The notes: generated by a model not told the origin, from the letters alone. Shown: positions 47,461-56,046, counted from the first letter of the stretch. The stretch: DNA of 64,000 nt from an uncultured Pseudomonadota bacterium (GCA_903868595.1 CAIPVV010000047.1:1-64000), one strand, 5' to 3'. Translations and numbers: made by a program.

Positions 47461-48162
47461 ATGAGGGCTCTGGACTCCAACGGACGGGTGATGCGGGCCT
47501 GGCAGCAGAACCGCGGCACGCTGCTCTTCCTGGCGCTGATGTTCTGCTTCCGCTCGGCCTGGGCGGACTGGGTGCGCGTGCCGACCGGCTCGATGAACCC
47601 TACGATCGTGGAGGGCGACCGGCTGATGGTCGACAAGCATGTCTATGGCCTGCGCGTACCGTTCACCCTGGCGCGGCTTACCGTGGGCCGCGATCCGCAG
47701 CGTGGCGAGATCGTGGTGTTCGAGTCGCCGCAGGACGGCAGCTCGCTGGTCAAGCGCGTGGTCGCCGTGCCGGGCGACGTGATCGCCCTGGACGGGGAGG
47801 CGCTGATCGTCAACGGCGTGCGCGCGCGCTATGAGCGCGGCGATGCGGAGCGCATCGCTTCGCTGCTGCAGGCAACGCAGGCGCAGGACCCGCAGATCGT
47901 GCGAGAGCGGGGGCTGGGGCCCGAACACGACATCCAGATCCTGCCGCACCGCGCGGCCCTGCGCAGCTTCGCCCCGGTGGTGGTGCCCGCGGGCGCCTAC
48001 TTCATGATGGGTGACAATCGCGATAACAGTGGCGATTCACGCTACTTCGGCTTCGTGCCGCGCCGTAACATTGTCGGCCTCGCTTCCCGGGTGGTGGTGT
48101 CCTTCGATCCGGAGCACTACTACCGGCCGCGGGGCGACCGATTCCTGACGCCGCTGGGCTGA
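47461..48162 (+). CDS. lepB: Signal peptidase I (S26 family)
   Basis: A 233-residue protein. ATG 47461 follows GGGAG at 7 nt spacing. One membrane helix (TLLFLALMFCFRSAWADW) precedes catalytic Ser44 in PTGSMNPT and Lys98 in VKRVVAVPGD. FMMGDNRDNSGDSRYFGFVP is the conserved box E. It cleaves signal peptides at the outer face of the inner membrane. It has a single N-terminal helix and is not next to lepA/rnc, so it may be a second, specialised signal peptidase. The 137 bp before it hold no other gene. Confidence 0.93.
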   Translation: MRALDSNGRVMRAWQQNRGTLLFLALMFCFRSAWADWVRVPTGSMNPTIVEGDRLMVDKHVYGLRVPFTLARLTVGRDPQRGEIVVFESPQDGSSLVKRVVAVPGDVIALDGEALIVNGVRARYERGDAERIASLLQATQAQDPQIVRERGLGPEHDIQILPHRAALRSFAPVVVPAGAYFMMGDNRDNSGDSRYFGFVPRRNIVGLASRVVVSFDPEHYYRPRGDRFLTPLG

Positions 48163-48276
48163 GTGGCGGCGCCGGAAGTCATCAGGTAGTTCAACGGATA
48201 TCTGCGGCCGGGCAGCGCCGCTCCAGCGCCGCGCGTTTTTCGCTGGCCATGAGGCTTCATCGACAAGGGGGAGACC

Positions 48277-49848
48277 ATGACAGATCAACGAGATTTAGAC
48301 CGCCGCAGCTTCCTTGCGGCTGCCATGGGCACCGCAGCCGGCGTCGGGGCCGTGGGCTTCAACGCCGCCGCCCATGCCGCGGATGCCGCGCCGGGTGGCT
48401 CGGACCTGTCGCGGCCGCCCGCGGGCGCACCGGGCAGCGGCGGGCAGTTCTCGCTGCTGCGTGCGGAAGTCACGATCAACGATTGCGAAGTGGACGGCAA
48501 GATCCCGGCTGAACTGGACGGCGGCTTCTACGCGACCGGCCCGGATCCGCAGTACCCGCGCCTGCCGAACAACATCCTGTTCGACGGCGAGGGCCATGTG
48601 CGGATGTTCCGCATCCAGAACGGTCGCGTCGACTACCGCACGCGCTACGCCAAGGGCGAGCGCTACCAGTTGCAGGACAAGGCGCGCCGCTCGCTGTACC
48701 CGATGTACCGCAACCCGTACATGGATGATCCGAGCGTCAAGGGTAAGTCCCGCGCTACCGGCAACACGCACGTGATCAACCACAAGGGCATGATCCTGGC
48801 GCTGAAGGAGGATTCACCACCGATCGCGATGGACCTCAATACGCTGGAGACCGTGGATGCGATCTTCACCTTCGGCGGCGAGCTCCCGAGCACGCAGCCG
48901 TTCACGGCGCACCCCAAGGTCTGCTCCCTCACCGGCAACCTGCTGGGCTTTGGCTACGAGGCCGAGGGGCTGGGTAGCGACGTCGTGTCGGTGTTCGAGA
49001 TCGACAAGACCACCAGCAAGAAGCTCTGGGAGACGAAGATCAAGGTGCCCTACGTGGGCATGATCCATGACTTCGGCGTTTCCGAGAAGTACGTGATGTT
49101 CTTCTGCGTGCCGATGACGATCGATATCCCGCAGATGAAGCGCGGTGGCATTCATTGGTCGTGGGACCGCAGCGGCAAGACGTACTTCGGGTTCTTCCGC
49201 CGCGGTGGCGACGGCAAGGACCTGAAGTGGTTCGAGGGTCCGACGCGCAGCGGCACGCACACCATGGGCGTGTTCGATGACGGCAAGAAGCTGTACTTCG
49301 ACACGGAGATCACCGCGGGCAACCCGTTCCCGTTCATGCCGAACAAGGACGGCTCGCCGCCGGACTTCAAGGGTGCCGAGAGCTACCTGCACCGCATCTC
49401 GGTGCCGCTGAACGGCAAGGCGAAGAGCTACGACATCGAGAAGCTCTACCCGTTGTCGGCGCCGCTGCCGCGCCAGGACGACCGCTACAACACCGTGCCG
49501 TACCGCTACGGCTACGCGGCCTGTCCGGACCCGGCTGTCGACCGGCGCGCCGCCGGCGCCTGCTATGCGCGCATGGACCTGCAGACGCGGACCTACAAGC
49601 TGTGGAACGCGGGGACGAGGATCTCGCTGGCGGAGCCGGTGTTCGCGCCCAGGAGCGCCACGTCGCCCGAGGGCGAGGGGTACCTGATGGGCATCGCCTA
49701 CCACCTGGACCAGAACCTGCGGTCTGATCTGGTGATCCTGGACGCGCAGCGGGTTGAGGCGGGGCCGATCGCCACGGTGAAACTGCCCGTGCAGGCCTCA
49801 CCGCAGGTGCACGGCCTGTGGGTACGCGGGGACCTCTACCCGACCTGA
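48277..49848 (+). CDS. Tat-exported carotenoid-cleavage-oxygenase family dioxygenase
   Basis: A 523-residue protein behind a strong AAGGGGGAG site. The N-terminus is a twin-arginine signal (DRRSFLAAAMGTAAGVG) ending near AHA|AD. The oxygenase domain has the four iron-binding histidines His212 (TAHPK), His264 (MIHDFG), His328 (GTHTMG) and His512 (QVHGLW), plus the family Glu region. MYRNPYMDDPSVKG near the N-terminus resembles isoeugenol monooxygenase and lignostilbene dioxygenase proteins more than plant carotenases. It probably cleaves a C=C bond in an isoeugenol-, stilbene- or apocarotenoid-like substrate. Export through Tat is uncommon for the family. Confidence 0.9.
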   Translation: MTDQRDLDRRSFLAAAMGTAAGVGAVGFNAAAHAADAAPGGSDLSRPPAGAPGSGGQFSLLRAEVTINDCEVDGKIPAELDGGFYATGPDPQYPRLPNNILFDGEGHVRMFRIQNGRVDYRTRYAKGERYQLQDKARRSLYPMYRNPYMDDPSVKGKSRATGNTHVINHKGMILALKEDSPPIAMDLNTLETVDAIFTFGGELPSTQPFTAHPKVCSLTGNLLGFGYEAEGLGSDVVSVFEIDKTTSKKLWETKIKVPYVGMIHDFGVSEKYVMFFCVPMTIDIPQMKRGGIHWSWDRSGKTYFGFFRRGGDGKDLKWFEGPTRSGTHTMGVFDDGKKLYFDTEITAGNPFPFMPNKDGSPPDFKGAESYLHRISVPLNGKAKSYDIEKLYPLSAPLPRQDDRYNTVPYRYGYAACPDPAVDRRAAGACYARMDLQTRTYKLWNAGTRISLAEPVFAPRSATSPEGEGYLMGIAYHLDQNLRSDLVILDAQRVEAGPIATVKLPVQASPQVHGLWVRGDLYPT

Positions 49849-49873
49849 CCTGCTTTGGGGTGACCGCAGGCGC

Positions 49874-50428
49874 TTACTCGAAGCGCTTGCGGTTCCAGAG
49901 GATCTCGCTGCCGTGCTCGTGGCGCGCAAGCGCCCGCGACAACACGAACAGCAGATCGGAGAGTCGGTTCAGGTACACCAGGGCCAGGGGGTTCAATGCC
50001 TCGGCCTTGGAGAGCGTCCAGCAGCGGCGTTCGGCGCGGCGCGCCACGGTGCGCGCCACATGGCAGTGCGCGGCCGCCAGGCCGCCCCCCGGCAGAATGA
50101 ATTCCTTCAGCGGCGGCAGGGCCTCGTTGAAGTGCTCCACGTCGGCCTCGATCTTATCGATATGCGCGTCGGTGACCATCGTGTAGCCGGGGACGGCCAG
50201 CTCGCCACCCAGGTCGAACAGGTCATGCTGGACGCGCAGCAGGCAGTGGCTCACGTCCTGCGGGACGCTGCTCACCGCCAGGACCACGCCCACGCAACTG
50301 TTGAGCTCATCCACGCAGCCCACGGCTTCCACGCGAGGTGAGTCCTTGGCGACGCGGCTGCCGTCGCCCAGGCCCGTCGTGCCGTCATCCCCAGTGCGGG
50401 TGACAATCTTGCTGAGTCGGTTTCCCAT
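49874..50428 (-). CDS. PduO-type cob(I)alamin adenosyltransferase
   Basis: A 184-residue protein with the ATP motif KIVTRTGDDGTTGLGDG, RVEAVGCVDELNSCVG, FILPGG and RTVARRAER, then YLNRLSDLLFVLSRAL. It makes adenosylcobalamin from cob(I)alamin and ATP. The class II ribonucleotide reductase at the left edge of the window is one obvious user of this cofactor. It converges with the dioxygenase gene, 25 bp apart, and is divergent from the hisN-like gene. Confidence 0.95.
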   Translation of the reverse strand: MGNRLSKIVTRTGDDGTTGLGDGSRVAKDSPRVEAVGCVDELNSCVGVVLAVSSVPQDVSHCLLRVQHDLFDLGGELAVPGYTMVTDAHIDKIEADVEHFNEALPPLKEFILPGGGLAAAHCHVARTVARRAERRCWTLSKAEALNPLALVYLNRLSDLLFVLSRALARHEHGSEILWNRKRFE

Positions 50429-50485
50429 AGGGGAGAGATGCTACCAGCTTGGCGCCCGGCTGCGCTTCTGTCACCGTTGCGTCCC

Positions 50486-51286
50486 ATGAAAAACCCTAGC
50501 CATACCCCCTCGCCCCAGCTGGCGGCGGCGCTGGAGGCGGCGCGGGCCGCCGATGCGGTGATCCGCCCGCTGTTTCGCAACAACCTGAGGGTGGAGATCA
50601 AGGCTGACCGCTCCCCCGTGACCGAGGCGGACCGCCAGGCCGAGGCGGCGATCCTCGCGGTGCTGGCGCGGCACTTCCCGGACTACGGTTTCTACGGCGA
50701 GGAGACCGGCCAGCACGCGATAAGCGCCGACTATGTCTGGCTGGTGGATCCGCTGGACGGCACCAAGTCCTTCGTCCGCGATACTCCGTTCTTCTCGACG
50801 CAGATCGCCCTGATGCACCGGGGCCGGCTCATCCTGGGCGTCTCCTCGGCGTGCGCCTACGGCGAGCTCGCCTGGGCCGAGGAGGGCGGCGGGGCATGGC
50901 TGGACGGCCAGCCCATCCAGGTGAGCGGCACCGCGCAACTGGCCGACGCGATCCTCTCCACCGGCAACCTGAAGACCTTGGCCGGCGCCCCGCAGTGGGC
51001 GAACCTCGGCCAGCTCGTGCGTGGCGTGAACCGCCTGCGCGGCTACGGGGATTTCGTGCACTACCACCTGCTGGCGCGCGGCGCGCTGGATGTGGTGGTG
51101 GAGTCGGACGTGAACATCCTGGACATCGCGGCCCTGAGCGTCATCGTGCGCGAGGCCGGCGGCCGCTTCACCGACCTCTCGGGCGGGCCTGTGGGGCTTG
51201 AGACCACCACGGTGCTGGCCAGCAACGGCCTGCTGCACGATGCCGCGGGCCGCGCAGTGGACTATCGCTACCACCCGGTAGCCTAG
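50486..51286 (+). CDS. hisN: Inositol-monophosphatase-family phosphatase (histidinol-phosphatase-like)
   Basis: A 266-residue Mg-dependent phosphatase. SPVTEADRQAEAAI, YGFYGEETGQH, VWLVDPLDGTKSFVRDTPFFST (metal-binding DPLDGT) and DVNILDIAALSVIVREAGG. The sequence is closest in feel to the HisN group, which removes phosphate from histidinol phosphate. CysQ or SuhB-like activity cannot be excluded. ATG 50486 is the first plausible start; the ribosome site is weak. Confidence 0.85.
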   Translation: MKNPSHTPSPQLAAALEAARAADAVIRPLFRNNLRVEIKADRSPVTEADRQAEAAILAVLARHFPDYGFYGEETGQHAISADYVWLVDPLDGTKSFVRDTPFFSTQIALMHRGRLILGVSSACAYGELAWAEEGGGAWLDGQPIQVSGTAQLADAILSTGNLKTLAGAPQWANLGQLVRGVNRLRGYGDFVHYHLLARGALDVVVESDVNILDIAALSVIVREAGGRFTDLSGGPVGLETTTVLASNGLLHDAAGRAVDYRYHPVA

Positions 51287-51532
51287 GCGCGCTCCACCGG
51301 CAGGCGCGGATCAGGCCCGGGACGCCAGTGCGCCGCCGCGTGCGATGGCCGACTGGCACGCGGGGCGCTGCTGCGTTCGGCGAGGCAGCGGTCGATGCCC
51401 GGGTAGCCGGCGGCCCGCGTCGCGCCGTGCTGGCCGCGAGCGCGCACTGTTGCAGCTCGGAAGGCAGCGCCCGTACTTCCCGCAGCCACAGGATGCGCTG
51501 GGACCTGGAGTTCTCCGGGTGATGGAGCGTGA

Positions 51533-52420
51533 TCAGCGGTTCAACAGGTTCGCCGGCGAGTACTGGTCGGTCAGCACGCGGGCGCCGGCATCCCAGTCCA
51601 CGCGGTTGGAGAACATCGTCAGCAGCGCCCCGGCGTCGACCCCGTAGGCCTTGAGCGCCGCCTCGTAGGTGGCGGAGCGCGCCTTGAGCTCCTCGGGCGT
51701 GGGCAAGCCGCCCAGGCGGGCCACCACCACGCGGTTCTCGCGCTTGAGGTTGTAGAAGCTGCCGTAGACGCTCGTATAGGTGGTGGACTCGTGGTCGTAG
51801 AGGTGGCTGGAGGAAAAGGTGTTGGCCACCAGCACGCCGCGCGGCGAGAGCAGGGCCTTGACCTCCGTCAGGAACTCCCGCGTCAACATGTGTTCGGGGA
51901 TGTACTCATGGTCAAACGCATCCAGCAGGATCACGTCGTACTGCTTGCCCTCGCGGCCCGCGCGCTTGACGTAGACGCGGCCATCCACCTCCGCCACGTG
52001 CAGCTTGGGGCCGTCGCTGAACCCGAAGTACTGCTTGGCCACCCGCGTCACCGCCGGATCGATCTCCACCACGTCGATCTGCGCGTCGGGCAGGAGGTGG
52101 CGCAGCGCCGTGGGCAGCGATCCGCCACCCAGGCCGATGATCAGGATGCGGCGCGGGTCGGGGCTTGAGAACAGCGCGCCGGCCAGCATCATGCGTGTGT
52201 AGTTCAGCGCGAAGCGGTTGGGGTGCGTGAGGTCGATGCAGGTTTGCCGGCCGATGCGGCACTGGCGCGTAAAGCACATGCAGCGCTCGCCGTCCTCCTC
52301 GTACACCAGCACCTCGCGGTAGAGCGAGCGCTCGGAGTGCACGATGCTCATCTGGGCGCTGGCGGGTTCCCCCAGCAGGAGGGCGCCGAGCCCCAGTAGC
52401 GTCACCAGCAGAAGTTTCAT
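51533..52420 (-). CDS. Spermidine-synthase-like protein with signal peptide
   Basis: A 295-residue protein. The start (MKLLLVTLLGLGALLLG, cut near ASA|QM) is a signal peptide. The aminopropyltransferase/methyltransferase fold follows: RILIIGLGGGSLPTALRHLLP, IDVVEIDPAVTRVAKQYF, VDGRVYVKRAG, YDVILLDAFDHEYIPEH. Cys pairs CMCF and CRIGRQTC are unusual for spermidine synthases. It begins at ATG 52420, overlapping the stop of the upstream membrane-protein gene by 4 nt. The two resemble the two halves of fused membrane/spermidine-synthase proteins. Polyamine synthesis in the periplasm would be odd, so the function is unknown. Confidence 0.85.
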   Translation of the reverse strand: MKLLLVTLLGLGALLLGEPASAQMSIVHSERSLYREVLVYEEDGERCMCFTRQCRIGRQTCIDLTHPNRFALNYTRMMLAGALFSSPDPRRILIIGLGGGSLPTALRHLLPDAQIDVVEIDPAVTRVAKQYFGFSDGPKLHVAEVDGRVYVKRAGREGKQYDVILLDAFDHEYIPEHMLTREFLTEVKALLSPRGVLVANTFSSSHLYDHESTTYTSVYGSFYNLKRENRVVVARLGGLPTPEELKARSATYEAALKAYGVDAGALLTMFSNRVDWDAGARVLTDQYSPANLLNR

Positions 52421-53037
52421 GCGCGTCTCCGGCCGGCCAGTACGCCGCTTGCGGACAGCAGTACCGAGAAGCCCATCAGGCTGAGCAGGATGCTGTTCAC
52501 TTCGAACCACAGCACCAGGTAGAAGGACGTGAGGATCGTGCCGGCGGCGCTGCCGAAGGTGGATACGAAGAACAGCTGGCCGGCCCGTCGCCCGGACGTG
52601 GCCTCTCCATCCACGACCAGCCGCACGCAATACGGCGAGACCATCCCTGAGAAGAACGTCGGTACGAAGAACAGCAGCGCCGCGGCGCTCAGCGAGCCAA
52701 AGCGCGGGTCCGGGATCGCGATGGCCAGTCGCTCCAGGGGCTCGCCGGCGAACAGCAGCACCGGCAGTGCCGTCACCGCGGCGGCCAGCAGCAGCAGCGA
52801 GAGGCGTTGCAGGCTGGGTCGCTCCAGCGACCAGCGACCGCCGGCCAGGTAGCCCAGCGAGAGCGCGAGCATGAACACCGTGATGATGGCGCCCCAGACG
52901 TAGATGCTGCTGCCGAAGTTCGGCGCGAGCAGTCGCCCGCCCAGCAGCTCGATGGCCATCACGAAGAAGCCTGACCACAGCGCGATCACGTAGCACAGCA
53001 GGCGCTCGGCGGACGTCGCGATCCCTGCGGTGCTCAT
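52417..53037 (-). CDS. Multi-pass membrane protein, partner of the spermidine-synthase-like protein
   Basis: A 206-residue protein with about six membrane helices: VIALWSGFFVMAIELLGGRLLAP, YVWGAIITVFMLALSLGYLAGG, LLLLAAAVTALPVLL, ALLFFVPTFFSGMVSPYCVRL, GQLFFVSTFGSAAGTILTSF, ILLSLMGFSVLLSASGV. ELLGGRLLAP, YVWGAIITVFM and GMVSPYCVRL match the N-terminal membrane half of fused MFS/spermidine-synthase proteins. ATG 53037 is the likely start. It overlaps the following gene by 4 nt, so the two are translationally coupled. Confidence 0.85.
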   Translation of the reverse strand: MSTAGIATSAERLLCYVIALWSGFFVMAIELLGGRLLAPNFGSSIYVWGAIITVFMLALSLGYLAGGRWSLERPSLQRLSLLLLAAAVTALPVLLFAGEPLERLAIAIPDPRFGSLSAAALLFFVPTFFSGMVSPYCVRLVVDGEATSGRRAGQLFFVSTFGSAAGTILTSFYLVLWFEVNSILLSLMGFSVLLSASGVLAGRRRA

Positions 53038-53053
53038 GGCGGGCAGTGCGCGG

Positions 53054-53719
53054 CTAGGGCTGCAGGCGCGTTGAATGCCACGGGCCGGTGTGGGCGGAGC
53101 CTGCGGCGTCGAACGTGAGCTGCCGCGTCCAGCGCGCGCGGTCATGGATGCGTGCGTCGCCCTCCACCCACAGCTCCACCGCCGACACCCACAGCATGTA
53201 GCCGCCCCAGTGCGCGGGTCGCGGAATGCCCGCGCCGCCGGGCTGCGGCGCAGCCCCGTACTGGCGCGTGACGGCATCGAGCCTCTCGATCAGCGTGCTG
53301 CGCGAGGCGATGGGCTCACTCTGCTGGCTCGCGTGTGCGCCCAGCTGGCTCTGCCAGGCGCGGGAGGCGAAGTACGCATCGCTCTCGGCGGGCGTGCTCT
53401 GGCGCATCACGCCCTCGATACGCAGCTGCCGGTGGCTGTGGTCCCAGTGCATGACGAGCGCGGCGCGGGGGTTGCCGGCGAGTTCCAGTCCCTTGCGCGA
53501 GTGGTAGTTGCTCACGAAGTGCACGTAGCCGGGCTCGGCCACGATGTCCTTGCACAACACCACGCGCGCGGAGGGCTGGCCGGCGGCGCTCACGGTGGCC
53601 AGGACCATGGCGTTGGGGTTGGGCTGTTCGGCGCGGCGGTAGGCCTCGGCAAGCCACTCCGCCGCGATCTTGAGCGGATCCGCGGGCAGCGGTTCCGGCA
53701 GTACGTCATTCATTGCCAT
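53054..53719 (-). CDS. pdxH: Pyridoxamine 5'-phosphate oxidase
   Basis: A 221-residue FMN enzyme (E. coli 218). It has AMVLATVSAAGQPSARVVLCKD, FVSNYHSRKGLELAGNPRAAL, WDHSHRQLRIEG, SRAWQSQLGAHASQQS and WGGYMLWVSAVELW. The usual end R-L-x-P is present (STRLQP). It makes pyridoxal phosphate. It is the first gene of the minus-strand set at 51.5-53.7 kb, 16 bp before the membrane protein. Confidence 0.96.
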   Translation of the reverse strand: MAMNDVLPEPLPADPLKIAAEWLAEAYRRAEQPNPNAMVLATVSAAGQPSARVVLCKDIVAEPGYVHFVSNYHSRKGLELAGNPRAALVMHWDHSHRQLRIEGVMRQSTPAESDAYFASRAWQSQLGAHASQQSEPIASRSTLIERLDAVTRQYGAAPQPGGAGIPRPAHWGGYMLWVSAVELWVEGDARIHDRARWTRQLTFDAAGSAHTGPWHSTRLQP

Positions 53720-53804
53720 GGCGGCATCTTAGCCGTTTGCGCGTTCAGGGGTCATTCAGCGCTCGCAGCCTACCGTGATTTCCAGGTAGACAAGGAGAAG
53801 GGTT

Positions 53805-54170
53805 ATGTTGCGTTCGATCCTGTTCTCGGTTTTGGCGCTCGCCGCGGCGGGCACGGCCCTGGCGCACGATGACGAGCGCTGGGATCGCGGCGGACACGAG
53901 CGCCAGGAGTGGCGCGGTGATCGCGGCGAGTGGCGGCATGGCCCGCAGGAATGGCGCCGCGAGCACTACGATCGCGATGACCGCTCAGAGGGTTACCGCG
54001 AGCATCGGCGGGTGGCGCGCTATTACGCCCCCAGTTATTACGCGCCCAGCTACTACGCCCCGGGCTATTACGCGCCCCCGCCGCGCTACTACCGCTACCA
54101 GGAGCCCTACGGCTACGGCCAGATCGTGGCGCCGGCGCTGGGCCTGAGCATCGTGATTCCGCTGCACTGA
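53805..54170 (+). CDS. Secreted Tyr/Arg-rich protein with YYAP repeats
   Basis: A 121-residue protein behind GGAGAAGGG. A signal peptide (core ILFSVLALAAAGTALA|HD) is followed by a highly charged Arg/Glu/His/Trp stretch. Four tandem YYAP(S/S/G/P) units, about 15 bp each at 54018-54080, and a hydrophobic C-terminal IVAPALGLSIVIPLH follow. Similar short exported proteins of unknown function with YY-repeat tails are common in Gamma- and Betaproteobacteria. The nucleotide repeats differ mostly at third positions, so they look maintained by selection. Confidence 0.75.
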   Translation: MLRSILFSVLALAAAGTALAHDDERWDRGGHERQEWRGDRGEWRHGPQEWRREHYDRDDRSEGYREHRRVARYYAPSYYAPSYYAPGYYAPPPRYYRYQEPYGYGQIVAPALGLSIVIPLH

Positions 54171-54269
54171 TCTTCGGGAAATATCAGGAAGCGCTTGCCA
54201 GCCTCGTGACGCGTCGATAAAACGGAGCCCGGGCTTTCCCGCCCGGGTTCCGCCGTACGAGGCCTTGCC

Positions 54270-55385
54270 ATGACTCTCGAGGAATTGCGCCGTCAGCTGG
54301 ATGAGCTGGACGGCGAACTGCTGTCCCTGATCGCCAAGCGGCAGGCCGCGAGCCGGGAAATCGCCGCCGCGAAGCGCGCCACCGGCTACCCCACCCGCGA
54401 CTACCAGCGCGAACGCGAGGTCATCCTGGGCGTGCGTGCGCGCGCCGAGAAGCTCGGACTGCCCGGGGAGCTGGCGGAGGACGTGCTGCGGCTGCTGATA
54501 CGCTCCTCCCTGACTACCCAGGAGCAGGCGCGTGTCGCGGCCCAGGGTGCGGGCACCGGGCGCCAGGCGCTGATCATCGGCGGCGCCGGCAAGATGGGGG
54601 GCTGGTTCACCCAGTTCCTGAGCTCCCAGGGTTTCGCCGTGCAGGTCGCCGACCCCAATGGCGCCGCACCGGGCGTCCCGGTGGTGGCCGATTGGCGGGA
54701 ACTGCCTGACCTGGCGAGCTATGACTTCATCGTCGTGGCCACGCCGCTGAGCGTGAGCGGCGCGATCCTCAGCGAGCTCGCGCTGCGCCGGCCGCCGGGG
54801 GTGGTCTTTGACCTGGGGTCGCTGAAGTCGCCCCTGCGCGGCGGGCTCTATGCCCTGCAGGCCGCAGGCGTGAAGGTCACCTCGCTGCATCCGATGTTTG
54901 GCCCCTCGACGGAGCTGCTCTCCGACCGCCACGTGATCTTCGTCGACCTGGGCTCTGAGGAGGCGCTCGCGGCCGCCCGCTCCCTGTTCGCCCCGACGAT
55001 GGCCGAGCAGGTGGTCATGGGCCTGGACGAGCACGACCGCTTGATCGCCTATGTCCTGGGCCTCTCCCACGCGCTGAACATTGCCTTCTTTACGGCGCTG
55101 GCGGAGAGCGGGGAGGCTGCCCCGCGGCTGGCCAAGCTCTCCAGCACGACCTTCGATGCACAGCTGGAAGTGGCCACCGATGTGGCGGAGGAGAGCCCGG
55201 AGCTCTATTACGAGATCCAGGCGCTCAACGACTATGGCGCCGAGTCGCTGGAGGCGCTGGCCAAGTCCGTCGATCGCCTGCGCACCGCCGTGCTGTCGCG
55301 CGACTTCCCGACCTTCAAGGCTTTGATGCTGCAGGGCTTCGACTACCTCAAGGACCGTCGCGCGGTCGTGCAGAGACGGGCCTGA
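54270..55385 (+). CDS. tyrA: Bifunctional chorismate mutase / prephenate dehydrogenase (T-protein)
   Basis: A 371-residue protein (E. coli TyrA 373). The N-terminal AroQ chorismate mutase (1-90) has [23 protein letters not shown] and [13 protein letters not shown]. The dehydrogenase has the NAD motif [29 protein letters not shown] and the conserved histidines and arginine. It converts chorismate to prephenate to 4-hydroxyphenylpyruvate in tyrosine synthesis. The 5' region 54171-54269 holds a GC-rich stem (54227-54251). Confidence 0.95.
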   Translation: MTLEELRRQLDELDGELLSLIAKRQAASREIAAAKRATGYPTRDYQREREVILGVRARAEKLGLPGELAEDVLRLLIRSSLTTQEQARVAAQGAGTGRQALIIGGAGKMGGWFTQFLSSQGFAVQVADPNGAAPGVPVVADWRELPDLASYDFIVVATPLSVSGAILSELALRRPPGVVFDLGSLKSPLRGGLYALQAAGVKVTSLHPMFGPSTELLSDRHVIFVDLGSEEALAAARSLFAPTMAEQVVMGLDEHDRLIAYVLGLSHALNIAFFTALAESGEAAPRLAKLSSTTFDAQLEVATDVAEESPELYYEIQALNDYGAESLEALAKSVDRLRTAVLSRDFPTFKALMLQGFDYLKDRRAVVQRRA

Positions 55386-55453
55386 GGGCATCGGGCTGCA
55401 GGGCGTCAGCCGCGCCTTGAGCGCGGGGTGGCGCCCGGGTTAAAAGGGTTGCT

Positions 55454-56014
55454 ATGAGCGACGTGATCGATCGGGACGGCTTTCGCGCCAATGTCGGCAT
55501 AGTCCTGATGGACTCTGCCGGGCAGCTGTTCCTGGGCCGTCGCGCGGGAGGCAAGGGCTGGCAATTCCCCCAGGGCGGCGTGCGCCAGGGCGAGTCGCCG
55601 GAGCAGTCGCTGTACCGCGAACTGCACGAGGAGATCGGCCTGACGCCCGATGACGTGGAGATGGTCGGCCAGACCGAGCGCTGGCTGCGCTACCGGCTTC
55701 CCAACCGCTACGTGCGCCGCGACAAGCAGCCGCTGTGCATCGGGCAGAAGCAGCGCTGGTTCCTGCTGCGGCTGAAGCGACCCGTCGAGGCGTTTCGCTT
55801 TGATACGACCGGCGAGCCGGAGTTCGACCGCTGGCGCTGGGTGGACTACTGGCAGCCGGTTCGCGAGGTGATCTACTTCAAGCGCCCGGTATACGTGCGG
55901 GCGCTGCAGGAGCTGGGCCCGCTGGCCCGCCCGCAGGGACTGCCACCCTATCCGGCCTGGTGGGGTTCCCGCACGCGCGGCAAGGCCCCGACCGCCGCGC
56001 GTGCGGCCTCCTAG
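55454..56014 (+). CDS. rppH: RNA pyrophosphohydrolase RppH
   Basis: A 186-residue Nudix hydrolase (E. coli 176). FRANVGIVLMDSAGQLFLGRR, the Nudix box with GGVRQGE and RELHEEIGL, RYRLPNRYVRRDKQP and IGQKQRWFLLRL are RppH-specific. It trims the 5' triphosphate of mRNAs and so starts RNase E decay. It lies 68 bp after tyrA. Confidence 0.96.
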   Translation: MSDVIDRDGFRANVGIVLMDSAGQLFLGRRAGGKGWQFPQGGVRQGESPEQSLYRELHEEIGLTPDDVEMVGQTERWLRYRLPNRYVRRDKQPLCIGQKQRWFLLRLKRPVEAFRFDTTGEPEFDRWRWVDYWQPVREVIYFKRPVYVRALQELGPLARPQGLPPYPAWWGSRTRGKAPTAARAAS

Positions 56015-56046
56015 GGCGTTTGCCCGGGCCTGCCGGCCAAAGCCCC

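Noticed and set aside
48200-48240. Repeated AGCGCCGC followed by TTTTT before the dioxygenase gene
   Set aside because: The units are direct, not inverted, repeats, so they do not form a terminator stem.
51287-51532. 246-bp gap between the hisN-like and spermidine-synthase-like genes
   Set aside because: Small open frames exist on both strands, but none has a start signal or family likeness. It is a convergent intergenic region with no clear terminator.
54227-54251. GC-rich stem before tyrA (GAGCCCGGGC...GCCCGGGTTC)
   Set aside because: It could be a terminator of the YYAP-protein gene or part of the tyrA leader, but the U-run is only on the minus side, where no gene ends. Not called.
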